Below the pieces are notes generated by a model. That model saw nothing but the letters and a program-made list of their open reading frames with translations, was not told the origin of the DNA and did no database searches. This document shows, piece by piece, positions 53,786-62,225 of a stretch of 64,000 nucleotides of DNA. This DNA is from an uncultured Eubacteriales bacterium (GTDB taxonomy: Bacteria > Bacillota > Clostridia > Oscillospirales > CAG-272): assembly GCA_948467545.1 (NCBI GenBank), contig CAOKER010000002.1:212226-276225 (forward strand), read 5' to 3'. Every line of letters starts with the position of its first letter. Within the stretch, counting starts at the first letter, position 1. Made by a program: the position numbers and the translations under genes.

Positions 53786-53831
53786 GCGGGGCGGTCTCGG
53801 ACAAATACGTTCGGACCGCCCCGCTCCTTTT
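53786..53831 (+). terminator. Terminator between the peptide and his operon
   Basis: GCGGGGCGGTC and GACCGCCCCGC form an 11-bp perfect stem, followed by TCCTTTTAA; it may work in both directions. Confidence 0.9.
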
Positions 53832-53865
53832 AAGTCATAGGGGTAAAACTGTCGTTTCGGCAAGC

Positions 53866-54516
53866 TTATTTTGTCATCTTTTCCTGCTTAATCTTGTGGT
53901 CGATAATATGGCGGGACGCAAGCTCACGGTGTATATCTTCGACGCTGATTCCCATCTGTACCATTAAAACCATAACATGATACGCGAGGTCGGCAATTTC
54001 ATAAACCGTTTCTTTTTTATCATCGGCCTTGCCCGCGATTATTACTTCGGTACATTCTTCGCCGACCTTTTTGAGAATTTTGTCGGTGCCCTTTTCAAAC
54101 AGATATGTAGTGTATGATCCTTCCGGTTTATCTTTTTTTCTTCCTTCAAGAAGCTGATAAAGCCCGTCGAGGCTGAATTCATTCAGCTCGCCGCTTTTCC
54201 AAACCGGCTCGGTGAAGCAGGAATCCGTCCCGTTGTGGCACGCGGGGCCGTCCTTTTCCACCGTAACCGTGAGCGCGTCCCTGTCACAGTCGGCGGTTAT
54301 GGATACGATATGCTGATAGTTTCCGCTTGTTTCACCTTTAAGCCACAGCTTTTGTCTTGAGCGGCTCCAGAAGCAGGTGAGACCTTTTTCCATAGAAATT
54401 CTGAGACTTTCCTTGTTCATATACGCGACGGTGAGAACCTTTTTGCTTATTGAGTCAACGACAACAGCGGGGATCAGTCCGTCTTTATCAAATTTGAGTT
54501 CATCAATATTTACCAT
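53866..54516 (-). CDS. hisI: Bifunctional PRA-CH/PRA-PH (HisIE)
   Basis: A 216-residue fusion doing two histidine steps: hydrolysis of PR-ATP to PR-AMP, then ring opening. The N-half (1-115) has [20 protein letters not shown] and [18 protein letters not shown], the cyclohydrolase core with zinc cysteines (DCDRDALT and CHNGTDSCF). The C-half (120-216) has [18 protein letters not shown], the pyrophosphatase metal site. It is the last gene of the his operon. Confidence 0.95.
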   Translation of the reverse strand: MVNIDELKFDKDGLIPAVVVDSISKKVLTVAYMNKESLRISMEKGLTCFWSRSRQKLWLKGETSGNYQHIVSITADCDRDALTVTVEKDGPACHNGTDSCFTEPVWKSGELNEFSLDGLYQLLEGRKKDKPEGSYTTYLFEKGTDKILKKVGEECTEVIIAGKADDKKETVYEIADLAYHVMVLMVQMGISVEDIHRELASRHIIDHKIKQEKMTK

Positions 54517-54654
54517 AGTTTGTAAATCCTTTTCTTTATGTTAGGCAGTGCGCAAATCGCCCTAATGCGGCGCCGCGGCAGATGTCCTCCGACGCCCGCG
54601 GCGCAGGGCGTTTTCTGCATGAGTTATATTTTCAGCGGCTTCGTTTAAGATGCC

Positions 54655-54765
54655 GTTACAGCCTTACGTTACTGTTACAATCTTACGGTAATACCGTTAC
54701 AATCTTGCGGTAAATCGTTGTAGTCTTACGGTAATATCATTACAGCCTTACGGTAATGCCGTTCT
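54655..54765. repeat. About 22-bp repeat copied from the hisF 3' end
   Basis: Four or five copies of TTACGGTAATACCGTTACAA lie in tandem after hisF. The first copy is the hisF end itself, where the sequence encodes GITVRL and the TAA stop. Before the array, 54545-54605 holds a GC-rich imperfect palindrome and nothing else. Confidence 0.85.
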
Positions 54766-55498
54766 TGTGAAGCTCCTTTTTGAGCTCCCGAATTTTAATT
54801 TCGCCGAAGTGAAAAACTGAGGCTGCGAGACCTGCGTCGATATCCGGAATTTCTTTAAACAATTCCACAAAATCGGCCGCGGAGCCGGCTCCTCCCGACG
54901 CTATCACCGGGACGTTTACGGCGCCGCAAACGGCTTTCAGCATTTCGATATCAAATCCGTTTTTTACTCCGTCGGTGTCTATAGAGTTTACGACGACTTC
55001 TCCTGCGCCGCGGTCAACGCAGTTTTTTATCCATTCAATCGCTTCGATGCCGGTGTCTACTCTTCCGCCCTTGGCAAATATTCGGAATTCTCCTCCGACT
55101 CGTTTTACGTCGGCGGACAGCACCACGCATTGATTTCCGTATTTTTTCGCCGCTTCTTCTATGATGGCGGGATTTTCAATCGCTCCCGAATTTACACTTA
55201 CCTTATCCGCACCGAATTTCAGAACGCGGTCGAAGTCCGAGATTGATTTAATGCCGCCTCCGACAGTCAGCGGAATAAAAATTGTCTTTGCCACTTCCTC
55301 AAGAAATTCCGTAAAAAGACGCCGCTCTTCAAAAGACGCCGTAATATCGTAAAAAACAAGTTCGTCCGCTTTATTTTCAGAGTAATACGCGGCAAGACTT
55401 ACGGGAGAGGCAACGTCATTCAGGCCTTCAAAATTTACACCTTTTACTACCCTTCCGTTTTTCACATCAAGACAGGGAATAATTCTTTTGGTAATCAT
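54740..55498 (-). CDS. hisF: Imidazole glycerol phosphate synthase, cyclase subunit
   Basis: HisF uses ammonia from HisH to make IGP and AICAR. The 252-residue barrel starts [20 protein letters not shown], with the catalytic Asp in [24 protein letters not shown] near residue 77 and [13 protein letters not shown] near 126-140 are typical. It overlaps hisA by four bases. Its product AICAR links histidine and purine synthesis. Confidence 0.96.
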   Translation of the reverse strand: MITKRIIPCLDVKNGRVVKGVNFEGLNDVASPVSLAAYYSENKADELVFYDITASFEERRLFTEFLEEVAKTIFIPLTVGGGIKSISDFDRVLKFGADKVSVNSGAIENPAIIEEAAKKYGNQCVVLSADVKRVGGEFRIFAKGGRVDTGIEAIEWIKNCVDRGAGEVVVNSIDTDGVKNGFDIEMLKAVCGAVNVPVIASGGAGSAADFVELFKEIPDIDAGLAASVFHFGEIKIRELKKELHKNGITVRL

Positions 55499-56208
55499 TT
55501 TGCCACCTCGATAGCTTCTTTAAGATTGACTGCGCCGGTATAATACGCTTTTCCGATTATTGCGCCGTAAAGATTCATACTGCGAAGCTGCTCTATGTCG
55601 CTCAGGGATGACACACCGCCTGAGGCAATAATATTGAAGCTGTATTTTTCCGAAAGCTTTCTGTACAATTCGAGATTTGTTCCTCTCATTGCGCCGTCCT
55701 TTGAAATATCCGTGCATATGACTGTCGAAATGCCCTTTTCTCTGATATAGTCCAAAAAGCTTTCGGCGGAATAGTCTGATTTTTCAAGCCACCCTTTAAT
55801 GGCGATGTAACCGTCGCGAATATCCGCTCCGACCGCAATCTTTTCGCCGTATTCCTTCGCGGAGCGGCAGAGAAAGGCTTCGTCGGTTACGGCGGCTGTT
55901 CCGAGTATAACGCGGCTGACTCCGGCCGCGATATATTTTTCAACGGTTTCCGTGCTGCGAATACCCCCGCCGATTTCAACGCGTAGGCCTGTTTCCCCGG
56001 CGATTTGCTTTACAATTTCAATATTCGGCGTGGTTCCGTCCTTTGCGCCTTCGAGATCTACGACGTGAACATACGCCGCGCCGCAGGATTCAAACTCACG
56101 GGCAATTTCGATCGGATTTTCACTGTATACCGTCATTTGGTCGTATCTGCCACGCAGCAGTCTGACCGCTTTTTTTTCATATAAATCAATTGCCGGTAAA
56201 ATTATCAT
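55495..56208 (-). CDS. hisA: ProFAR isomerase
   Basis: HisA isomerises ProFAR to PRFAR. The 237-residue barrel starts [20 protein letters not shown], with the catalytic Asp in [25 protein letters not shown] is near residue 76 and [19 protein letters not shown] near 160. It overlaps hisF by four bases; GAGG lies upstream of its ATG. Confidence 0.96.
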   Translation of the reverse strand: MIILPAIDLYEKKAVRLLRGRYDQMTVYSENPIEIAREFESCGAAYVHVVDLEGAKDGTTPNIEIVKQIAGETGLRVEIGGGIRSTETVEKYIAAGVSRVILGTAAVTDEAFLCRSAKEYGEKIAVGADIRDGYIAIKGWLEKSDYSAESFLDYIREKGISTVICTDISKDGAMRGTNLELYRKLSEKYSFNIIASGGVSSLSDIEQLRSMNLYGAIIGKAYYTGAVNLKEAIEVAK

Positions 56209-56278
56209 ATCTGTATAACCTCATATCGGTTTTGTTTTTCCTTATTTCGGAAACATGTGCTCTCGCCGCAGGACTTTT

Positions 56279-56887
56279 TTAAATGTCACAGAAAGCGCGG
56301 AGAATATTGAGCCCGACCTCGCCGCTTTTTTCGGGATGAAATTGGCATCCCATTATATTTTTGTTTGCTGCGGCCGCTGTCAGCTCACAGCCGTATTCGG
56401 TGGATGCGATTACGTATTTGTCGCAGTCGGCGGCATAATACGAGTGAACAAAATAAACGCAGTCGCCTTCATTTATGTATTTGAAAAGCTTGTTTTCCTG
56501 TTTGAATATAAGTCTGTTCCAGCCGATATGCGGGATTTTAAGATTTTCGGGAATATACCCCTCCATGGGGACGACCTTTCCGGGCAGTAATCCAAGTCCG
56601 TCATGCTCACCGTATTCATAGCTTTTTTCAAACAGCAGCTGCATTCCGAGACATATCCCCATAATATCTTTACCGGCCTCGGCTTCCGACCGAAGAATTC
56701 TGTCAAGTCCGCTCCGGCGAAGCTTGTCCGCCGCGTCTCCGAAGGCGCCGACTCCCGGAAGTATTATTTTATCGGCTCTTTTTATCTCTTCCGGAGAGGA
56801 AGTCACGTTTGCCGTGACGCCGATATATTTCAGTGAAGAATACAGAGAAAAAAGATTTCCGACGCCGTAATCAATAATTGCAACCAT
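56279..56887 (-). CDS. hisH: Imidazole glycerol phosphate synthase, glutaminase subunit
   Basis: HisH supplies ammonia to HisF. The 202-residue class I amidotransferase starts MVAIIDYGVGNLFSLYSSLK. The catalytic cysteine is in IMGICLGMQLLFEKSYEYG near residue 78, and the His/Glu in CQFHPEKSGEVG near 183. Its ATG shares one base with the hisB stop (TGATG). A TTG one codon upstream is not needed. Confidence 0.95.
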   Translation of the reverse strand: MVAIIDYGVGNLFSLYSSLKYIGVTANVTSSPEEIKRADKIILPGVGAFGDAADKLRRSGLDRILRSEAEAGKDIMGICLGMQLLFEKSYEYGEHDGLGLLPGKVVPMEGYIPENLKIPHIGWNRLIFKQENKLFKYINEGDCVYFVHSYYAADCDKYVIASTEYGCELTAAAANKNIMGCQFHPEKSGEVGLNILRAFCDI

Positions 56888-57474
56888 CAAATCACACCCT
56901 TTGTCGACGGAATTTCGCCGCTGTATTTCGGATTTACTGCGGCTGCGTCCGCAAGGCTTCGGGCTGCCGCTTTAAAAGCTCCTTCGATAATATGGTGCGA
57001 GTTTTTTCCCGCGAGTTTTGTTATATGCAGTGTTATCTGCGCGTCCCTCGCAAACGCGCGGAAGAATTCCCCGCAAAGCTCCGTGTCGAAATCCCCGACT
57101 TTTTCTGTCGGAGTATCAAGACTGAAATAGCACTCGCCCCGTCCGGAAATATCAACCGCGGAGAGTATCAGCGCTTCGTCCATCGGAAGCGTTATATCGC
57201 CGTATCTGCATATGCCTCTTTTATCGCCGAGAGCTTCGGCAAACGCTTTGCCCAAAGCAATTCCGATGTCCTCGACGGTATGATGATAGTCCACATCGGT
57301 GTCTCCTCTGCAGATTATTTCAAGGTCAAAATGACCGTGTTTTGCGAAAAGCGTAAGCATATGATCAAGAAAACCGCAGCCGGAATTAATCTGCGAGCCG
57401 CCTGTGCCGTCAATATCAAGTATCACGGATATATCCGTCTCGCCTGTAGTGCGCTTGATTTCTGATTTTCTCAT
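56887..57474 (-). CDS. hisB: Imidazoleglycerol-phosphate dehydratase
   Basis: HisB dehydrates IGP. The 195-residue mono-functional form has GCGFLDHMLTLFAKHGHFDL near residue 34 and DTDVDYHHTVEDIGIALG near 59, both giving manganese ligands, and a later SHHIIEGAFKAAARSL near 163. No histidinol-phosphate phosphatase domain is fused, and no separate phosphatase gene is seen in the operon. Confidence 0.96.
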   Translation of the reverse strand: MRKSEIKRTTGETDISVILDIDGTGGSQINSGCGFLDHMLTLFAKHGHFDLEIICRGDTDVDYHHTVEDIGIALGKAFAEALGDKRGICRYGDITLPMDEALILSAVDISGRGECYFSLDTPTEKVGDFDTELCGEFFRAFARDAQITLHITKLAGKNSHHIIEGAFKAAARSLADAAAVNPKYSGEIPSTKGVI

Positions 57475-57487
57475 GCGTTCTTTTTCC

Positions 57488-57618
57488 TTTCTTAAGATAT
57501 GGTATAAATGGCATAAACATGGTATAAATAGTATAAAAGCGGTATAGATGGTATAAAAGCGGTATGGATAGTATAAAAACGGTATGGATGGTATAAAAAC
57601 GGTATGGATGGTAAAAAT
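57488..57618. repeat. About 20-bp GGTATAAAAACGGTATGGAT repeat between hisC and hisB
   Basis: Six or seven copies of a 15-20 base unit built from GGTATAAAA and CGGTATGGAT end just before the hisB ribosome site. Confidence 0.82.
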
Positions 57619-57679
57619 GGCGAGTATTTTCTGCAGTATCTCGGAACTCGGTTTTCATGACCGATTTTCTGCCTTTGTT

Positions 57680-58753
57680 TTATTCTTTATTTTCTGTTTC
57701 CTCAAGTATTGCCTTTATTTCATTTATCAGGATTTTCATCTGTTCGAGAGTTCCGACGGTGATTCTGTTGTAATTGCAAATTCTTTCGCTGTCAAAATGG
57801 CGAATCAGAATCCCTCTTTTTTTAAGCTCTGTGTAGAGCTTTATTCCGCTGACGCAGTTCGATTCTGCGAATACAAAATTTGCCCTCGAGTCTGTGACGC
57901 GGAAACCGAGCCTGCGCAGTTCGGCTATCGTAAATTCCCGCGCTTTTGCAATTTCGGCGCAGTTGCCGCGGTAGTAAACGGCGTCGTTCAGAGCGGCAAT
58001 ACCCGCCGCCGATGTCATTCGGTTTACATTGTATGGGTTTGTGGAATATTTTATGGTATTTAAATCTTCGATCAGCTTTTCGGAGCCGATTCCGAAGCCG
58101 AGACGCGCTCCTGCGAGAGAACGCGACTTTGAAAAGGTTTGCACCACGAGCAGATTTTCGTATTTATCGACAAGCGTCAGCGCGCTTTCTCCTCCGAAGT
58201 CGACATACGCTTCATCTATAATTACAATATTGTTTGGATTTGAGGCCGTGATTTTTTCAATTTCATCGACGGGCAGAGAAAGACCTGTCGGAGCGTTGGG
58301 GTTAGCGATAACGATTGTTTTGCCGATTCCGATGTAATCATCGGGGTTTATTTCAAGCCTGTCGTTAAGCGGAATCGTACTGTAAGGAATATGATTTAAT
58401 TCCGCGAAAACAGGATAAAAGCCGTATGTGATGTCGGGAAAAGCGAGCGGATGCTTGTCGTCCGCAAACGCCATAAAGGCAAAATTAAGGGTTTCGTCCG
58501 AGCCGTTGTTTACGGTTACCTGAGTCGGAGAAACACCGTAGACGGCCGCGAGCTTGTCTGTAAGCTCCGCCGAGTTCGGATCGGAGTACAGCCGTAATTT
58601 TCCCGCCTCCGTTTTTACGGCCTGTATTACGGCGTCCGACGGAGGAAACGGAGATTCATTTGTGTTTAGTTTTATGTACTGCGAATTTTTGGGCTGTTCT
58701 CCCGGTGTATACGGGACGAGCGAAGCGTGCCTTTCGCTGAAAAATCGACTCAT
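57680..58753 (-). CDS. hisC: Histidinol-phosphate aminotransferase
   Basis: HisC is a PLP transaminase making histidinol phosphate. The 357-residue protein has YIKLNTNESPFPPSDAVIQA near residue 27, and IANPNAPTGLSLPVDEI near 149. VVQTFSKSRSLAGARLGFG near 210 carries the PLP lysine. AAAGGGG lies nine bases before the ATG. Confidence 0.95.
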   Translation of the reverse strand: MSRFFSERHASLVPYTPGEQPKNSQYIKLNTNESPFPPSDAVIQAVKTEAGKLRLYSDPNSAELTDKLAAVYGVSPTQVTVNNGSDETLNFAFMAFADDKHPLAFPDITYGFYPVFAELNHIPYSTIPLNDRLEINPDDYIGIGKTIVIANPNAPTGLSLPVDEIEKITASNPNNIVIIDEAYVDFGGESALTLVDKYENLLVVQTFSKSRSLAGARLGFGIGSEKLIEDLNTIKYSTNPYNVNRMTSAAGIAALNDAVYYRGNCAEIAKAREFTIAELRRLGFRVTDSRANFVFAESNCVSGIKLYTELKKRGILIRHFDSERICNYNRITVGTLEQMKILINEIKAILEETENKE

Positions 58754-58769
58754 ATGCCGCGGCCCCTTT

Positions 58770-58832
58770 CTGTGTTTGCTTAATTTGATGTTTGCTTAAT
58801 TCTGTGTTTGCTTTATTCCGTGTTTGTTTTAT
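58770..58832. repeat. 16-bp TGTTTGCTTAATTCTG repeat between hisD and hisC
   Basis: Four loose copies of a 16-base unit fill most of the 98-base gap between the hisD stop and the hisC ribosome site. Confidence 0.75.
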
Positions 58833-58851
58833 AGTTTGAGTATCGGCTGCC

Positions 58852-60132
58852 TTATTTCTTTTCAAACCTTATTTTGGCGCTTTTGGCATGGGCGTCAAGA
58901 CCTTCTTTTGCCGCAAAGTACGCGATTTTATCGGCGGCTTTTGAAAGCGCGTCCGAGGTGTAATATGTAATTTGAGTTTTCTTGATAAAATCGTCCACCG
59001 AGAGAGGGGAGGAAAATCTTGCGGTTCCGCTTGTCGGGAGCGTATGATTCGGACCTGCGAAGTAATCGCCGAGAGCTTCGGGACAGTTCTTTCCCAAAAA
59101 GACGGAACCGGCGTGTTTTATACTGTCGAGATAGTCGAACGGATTGTCGACGCACAATTCGAGATGCTCGGGCGCGATTTCATTTGCAATCTCAACGGAA
59201 AGCCTGATATTATTTTCCGCAACGATAATTTTTCCGTTGACGTCAATTGATGTTCTTGCGATTTCATATCTTGGAAGCTCTGCAATCTGACTTTCAATCT
59301 CATCGCTTACCGCCTCCGCAAAATTCATGCTGTCGGTGACAAGAACCGCACTGGCATTTTTGTCGTGTTCCGCCTGAGAGAGCAGGTCTGCCGCGATAAA
59401 TTTGGGATTGCAGGTTGAATCGGCAACGACGAGTATTTCACTCGGTCCCGCTATCATGTCGATTGATACAAGTCCGTAAACCTGTTTTTTGGCTTCCGCG
59501 ACAAACGCGTTTCCGGGGCCTACAATCTTGTCTGTCTTTGGAATGCTTTCTGTTCCGTAGGCGAGCGCGGCAATGGCCTGAGCGCCTCCGACCTTAAAGA
59601 TTCTGTCCACTCCGGCGACTTTTGCGGCGGCTAAAATGCCCGGGTTTATCTTTCCGTCCTTACCCGGAGGCGTAACCATCACAATTTCACCGCAGCCTGC
59701 TATTTTAGCCGGAATACTGTCCATGAGAACGGTTGACGGATACGCGGCAGTCCCGCCCGGCACATAAAGCCCGACCTTTTCGATAGGAATTATTTTTTGT
59801 CCGATCAGAATTCCGTTTTTGTTGTTAATTATAAAGCTTTCACGCACTTGTTTTTCATGAAACGCGCGTATATTGTCGGCCGCCTCCCGCAGAATCTCTA
59901 TAAAAGCGGGATCTGCTGCGGCAAAGGCCTCCTCTTTTTCGGCTTCGGTTACTTCAAGGCAGGTAAGCTCCGCACCGTCAAATTTTTTGGTATATTCAAA
60001 AAGCGCGCTGTCTCCGTTTTTTCTGACATTGCCGATAATATCCGATACGGCGTCCGAAACGTCGGAGGTCGGATTTCTGCGCGCGAAAATTTCGCTGTTC
60101 GGAACTTCTCCGTACATATAGATTTTAATCAT
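58852..60132 (-). CDS. hisD: Histidinol dehydrogenase
   Basis: HisD oxidises histidinol twice to histidine with NAD and zinc. The 426-residue protein has YVPGGTAAYPSTVLMDSIPA near residue 126 and KVGGAQAIAALAYGTESIPK near 189. DMIAGPSEILVVADSTCNPK near 230 and EHLELCVDN near 328 provide the zinc and catalytic residues. It overlaps hisG by eight bases. Confidence 0.96.
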   Translation of the reverse strand: MIKIYMYGEVPNSEIFARRNPTSDVSDAVSDIIGNVRKNGDSALFEYTKKFDGAELTCLEVTEAEKEEAFAAADPAFIEILREAADNIRAFHEKQVRESFIINNKNGILIGQKIIPIEKVGLYVPGGTAAYPSTVLMDSIPAKIAGCGEIVMVTPPGKDGKINPGILAAAKVAGVDRIFKVGGAQAIAALAYGTESIPKTDKIVGPGNAFVAEAKKQVYGLVSIDMIAGPSEILVVADSTCNPKFIAADLLSQAEHDKNASAVLVTDSMNFAEAVSDEIESQIAELPRYEIARTSIDVNGKIIVAENNIRLSVEIANEIAPEHLELCVDNPFDYLDSIKHAGSVFLGKNCPEALGDYFAGPNHTLPTSGTARFSSPLSVDDFIKKTQITYYTSDALSKAADKIAYFAAKEGLDAHAKSAKIRFEKK

Positions 60133-60754
60133 CGGTGACTATCTGCTCCTTAATCTTATTAATTATATCTTCTATACAGGCGGTTTTAAACTTAAAACTT
60201 GCCTTATTGCCGATTAATCTTGCGCTGATCGGAACAATGCTCTCCACAACCTCAAGATTGTTTTCCTTAAGAGTTGTTCCGGTTTCCACAATATCCACAA
60301 TGACGTCCGAAAGTCCGAGAATCGGAGCAAGCTCAATAGAACCGTTCAGCTTTATAATATCGATATCTCTGTCTTTTCCGGCGTAGTAGTGACGGGCAAT
60401 ATTTGAAAATTTTGTCGCGACCTTGAGCGTGCGTTCGCCGTTGTCATAGAAGCCTCTTTTTGCCGCAACCGCCATTTTGCATTTTCCGACTTTAAGATCG
60501 AGAAATTCATAAATTTCCGGCTCGTATTCAAGCAGAATATCCTTTCCGGCGACGCCGATGTCCGCGGCGCCTCGCTCTACATAAATTGACACGTCCGAGG
60601 GCTTTACCCAAAAGTAACGCACCTGTTTTTCTTCATTTTCAAAAATAAGTCTGCGGTTGTTTTCTTTAATGGAGGGGCATTCATAGCCCGCAGACTCAAA
60701 AAGCGTATATACCTTTTCGCCGAGACGGCCTTTCGGCAGTGCGACGTTTATCAT
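60125..60754 (-). CDS. hisG: ATP phosphoribosyltransferase, short form
   Basis: HisG starts histidine synthesis from ATP and PRPP. At 209 residues it is the short form without the C-terminal regulatory domain, which needs HisZ. It starts MINVALPKGRLGEKVYTLFE; the PRPP loop VDIVETGTTLKENNLEVV is near residue 158. hisZ lies directly upstream, as expected. Confidence 0.96.
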   Translation of the reverse strand: MINVALPKGRLGEKVYTLFESAGYECPSIKENNRRLIFENEEKQVRYFWVKPSDVSIYVERGAADIGVAGKDILLEYEPEIYEFLDLKVGKCKMAVAAKRGFYDNGERTLKVATKFSNIARHYYAGKDRDIDIIKLNGSIELAPILGLSDVIVDIVETGTTLKENNLEVVESIVPISARLIGNKASFKFKTACIEDIINKIKEQIVTDD

Positions 60755-60769
60755 ACTGTAACCATTCCT

Positions 60770-60815
60770 TTCAGTGGGTAATAATCAGGATAGAATAAAT
60801 CAGGGTAGAATATAT
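60770..60815. repeat. 15-bp AATCAGGGTAGAATA repeat before hisG
   Basis: Two to three copies lie in the hisZ-hisG gap. Confidence 0.6.
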
Positions 60816-60831
60816 TATTTTTGCGGGAAGC

Positions 60832-61926
60832 TTAACTTCTCAGATCGACAAGCTCCCGAAATCTGATTTTTTCGGGGACGGCTTTCTGCGCGCTGACGCT
60901 TTTTCCCTTTTCCGTCTGCTCCTGTATACACCTGAGAACGGTTTTTGATTCGGTAGTATTATTATACAGCAGTAAAACGTCAATGTCAAATTCGTTTCGG
61001 GGAGTTTTCAGGTCTTCAAGCAGGTCAAGATAAAGAGCGAACCCTACCGCCCCGGATTTTCTTCCCATTTTTCGCATGAGCTTATCATATGTGCCCCCCG
61101 CAAGAACTCCTTCGCAGATGCCGTTCAGAAAGCCTTTAAATACAATGCCGTTGTAGTAATTCATGTCGTTGACGATTGAAAAGTCAAAATGTATTTTTTG
61201 CTTATAAACGGTATTGTCGAGAAGTGAGTAAAGAGTGAGCAGCTCTCCGAGCGCGGTTTGGGCTTCGGGGGCGGTGCAGAGAGGCTCCAGACGGTTTATA
61301 ACATCGTTCATCTCTCCGTAAATTCCCGTAAAGGTACAGAGCCGTTCGGTTTTTTCCGCGGATATGTCATAGTCGCGGCAAATTCTGCGTATGTCGTGCG
61401 TATTCTTTTCCGCAATGCAGTGTGAAATTTCGCGGCGGAAATCCGAATTATCGCTTGTTTCGTTCAGCAATGCGGTTAAAATTCCGAGGTGGGAAATTTC
61501 GAGAACAAAATCGTCGGAAATTGTTTCGAGGCTCTGAGCGGCAAGCCATACCGCTTCATAAATATCGCAGCTGTCGATGTCTCCGATACATTCAAGTCCG
61601 GTCTGCATAATTTCTTTAAATTGGTGTGTGCTGCCCGATACGCGGTATACATTTTCATTATAATACACTTTTTGTTTTATGCCGGGTTTGTCTTCTCCGT
61701 TTTTGATAATGGAAAGAGTGACGTCGGGCTTTAGGGCGAGCAGCTTACCGTTTGTGTCGGTAAAGGTTATTATGCGGTCGCTTATCAGAAAGTCCTTGTT
61801 TCGGACATACAGCTCGTATTCTTCAAATTTGCTCATCTTGAACGGCATGTATCCGTATTTTTTATAAAGAGAGCGAAGCGAGTAAATTGCTCTTTCCTCG
61901 CTTTTCAAAATGTTTTCGTCTATCAT
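60832..61926 (-). CDS. hisZ: ATP phosphoribosyltransferase regulatory subunit
   Basis: HisZ is a catalytically dead histidyl-tRNA synthetase paralogue that binds short HisG and gives histidine feedback control. The 364-residue protein has motif-2-like KQKVYYNENVYRVSGSTHQF near residue 84 and EIMQTGLECIGDIDSCDIYE near 105. A late segment GVLAGGTYDKLMRKMG near 285 replaces HisRS motif 3. The anticodon-binding domain of HisRS is absent. First gene of the his operon. Confidence 0.93.
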   Translation of the reverse strand: MIDENILKSEERAIYSLRSLYKKYGYMPFKMSKFEEYELYVRNKDFLISDRIITFTDTNGKLLALKPDVTLSIIKNGEDKPGIKQKVYYNENVYRVSGSTHQFKEIMQTGLECIGDIDSCDIYEAVWLAAQSLETISDDFVLEISHLGILTALLNETSDNSDFRREISHCIAEKNTHDIRRICRDYDISAEKTERLCTFTGIYGEMNDVINRLEPLCTAPEAQTALGELLTLYSLLDNTVYKQKIHFDFSIVNDMNYYNGIVFKGFLNGICEGVLAGGTYDKLMRKMGRKSGAVGFALYLDLLEDLKTPRNEFDIDVLLLYNNTTESKTVLRCIQEQTEKGKSVSAQKAVPEKIRFRELVDLRS

Positions 61927-61982
61927 ATTTACGGTCTACCTTTCCTTATATAACTTAAATAAATATAACTGAATCTTTTCTT

Positions 61983-62007
61983 AAAAAAGCGTTCGCTTTA
62001 TCGCTTT
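61983..62007 (-). terminator. Possible leader hairpin of the his operon
   Basis: Minus-strand AAAGCG and CGCTTT can form a six-base stem followed by a T run, just after the promoter and about 55 bases before hisZ. Weak; could be an attenuator. Confidence 0.35.
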
Positions 62008-62025
62008 ATCTTGCTAACGTGATAA

Positions 62026-62054
62026 ATTATATCACAGCTTAATTTATTTGTCAA
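62026..62054 (-). promoter_or_regulatory. Promoter of the his operon
   Basis: Minus-strand TTGACA, 17 bases, TATAAT: a perfect consensus promoter. Confidence 0.9.
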
Positions 62055-62066
62055 TGCTGTAATAAA

Positions 62067-62099
62067 AAATAATCCGATAAAATTTTTACCGGATTATTT
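62067..62099 (-). terminator. Terminator of the DUF4340 operon
   Basis: Minus-strand AAATAATCCG and CGGATTATTT, ten pairs with a 13-base loop, then TTTATTAC. Confidence 0.85.
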
Positions 62100-62107
62100 G
62101 AAACATG

Positions 62108-62225
62108 AAGTGTGTCGGCAGTCTCAACAAAAAGTATGCCTGTAGTCTCAACAAGAAGTATGCCGGCGGTCTCAACAAAAAGTGTGTCGGAAATCTCAAC
62201 AAAAAGTATGCGTCGGCAGTCTCAG
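62108..62225. repeat. About 21-bp repeat starting at the DUF4340 gene stop
   Basis: Five copies of GTCTCAACAAAAAGTATGCC (plus strand) fill the space up to the stop. On the minus strand the unit begins TTGAGACTGCCG, and the gene end reads ACTGAGACTGCCG, so the TGA stop is part of the repeat. Confidence 0.87.

Noticed and set aside
53459..53863. Minus-strand proline/glutamine repeat protein (QPQPAP)
   Set aside because: It is the antisense shadow of the GAGCGCDC repeats; the plus strand has the ribosome site and the maturase context.
54545..54605. Possible terminator or small RNA between hisF and hisIE
   Set aside because: The palindrome is imperfect and lacks a T run; hisIE needs read-through.
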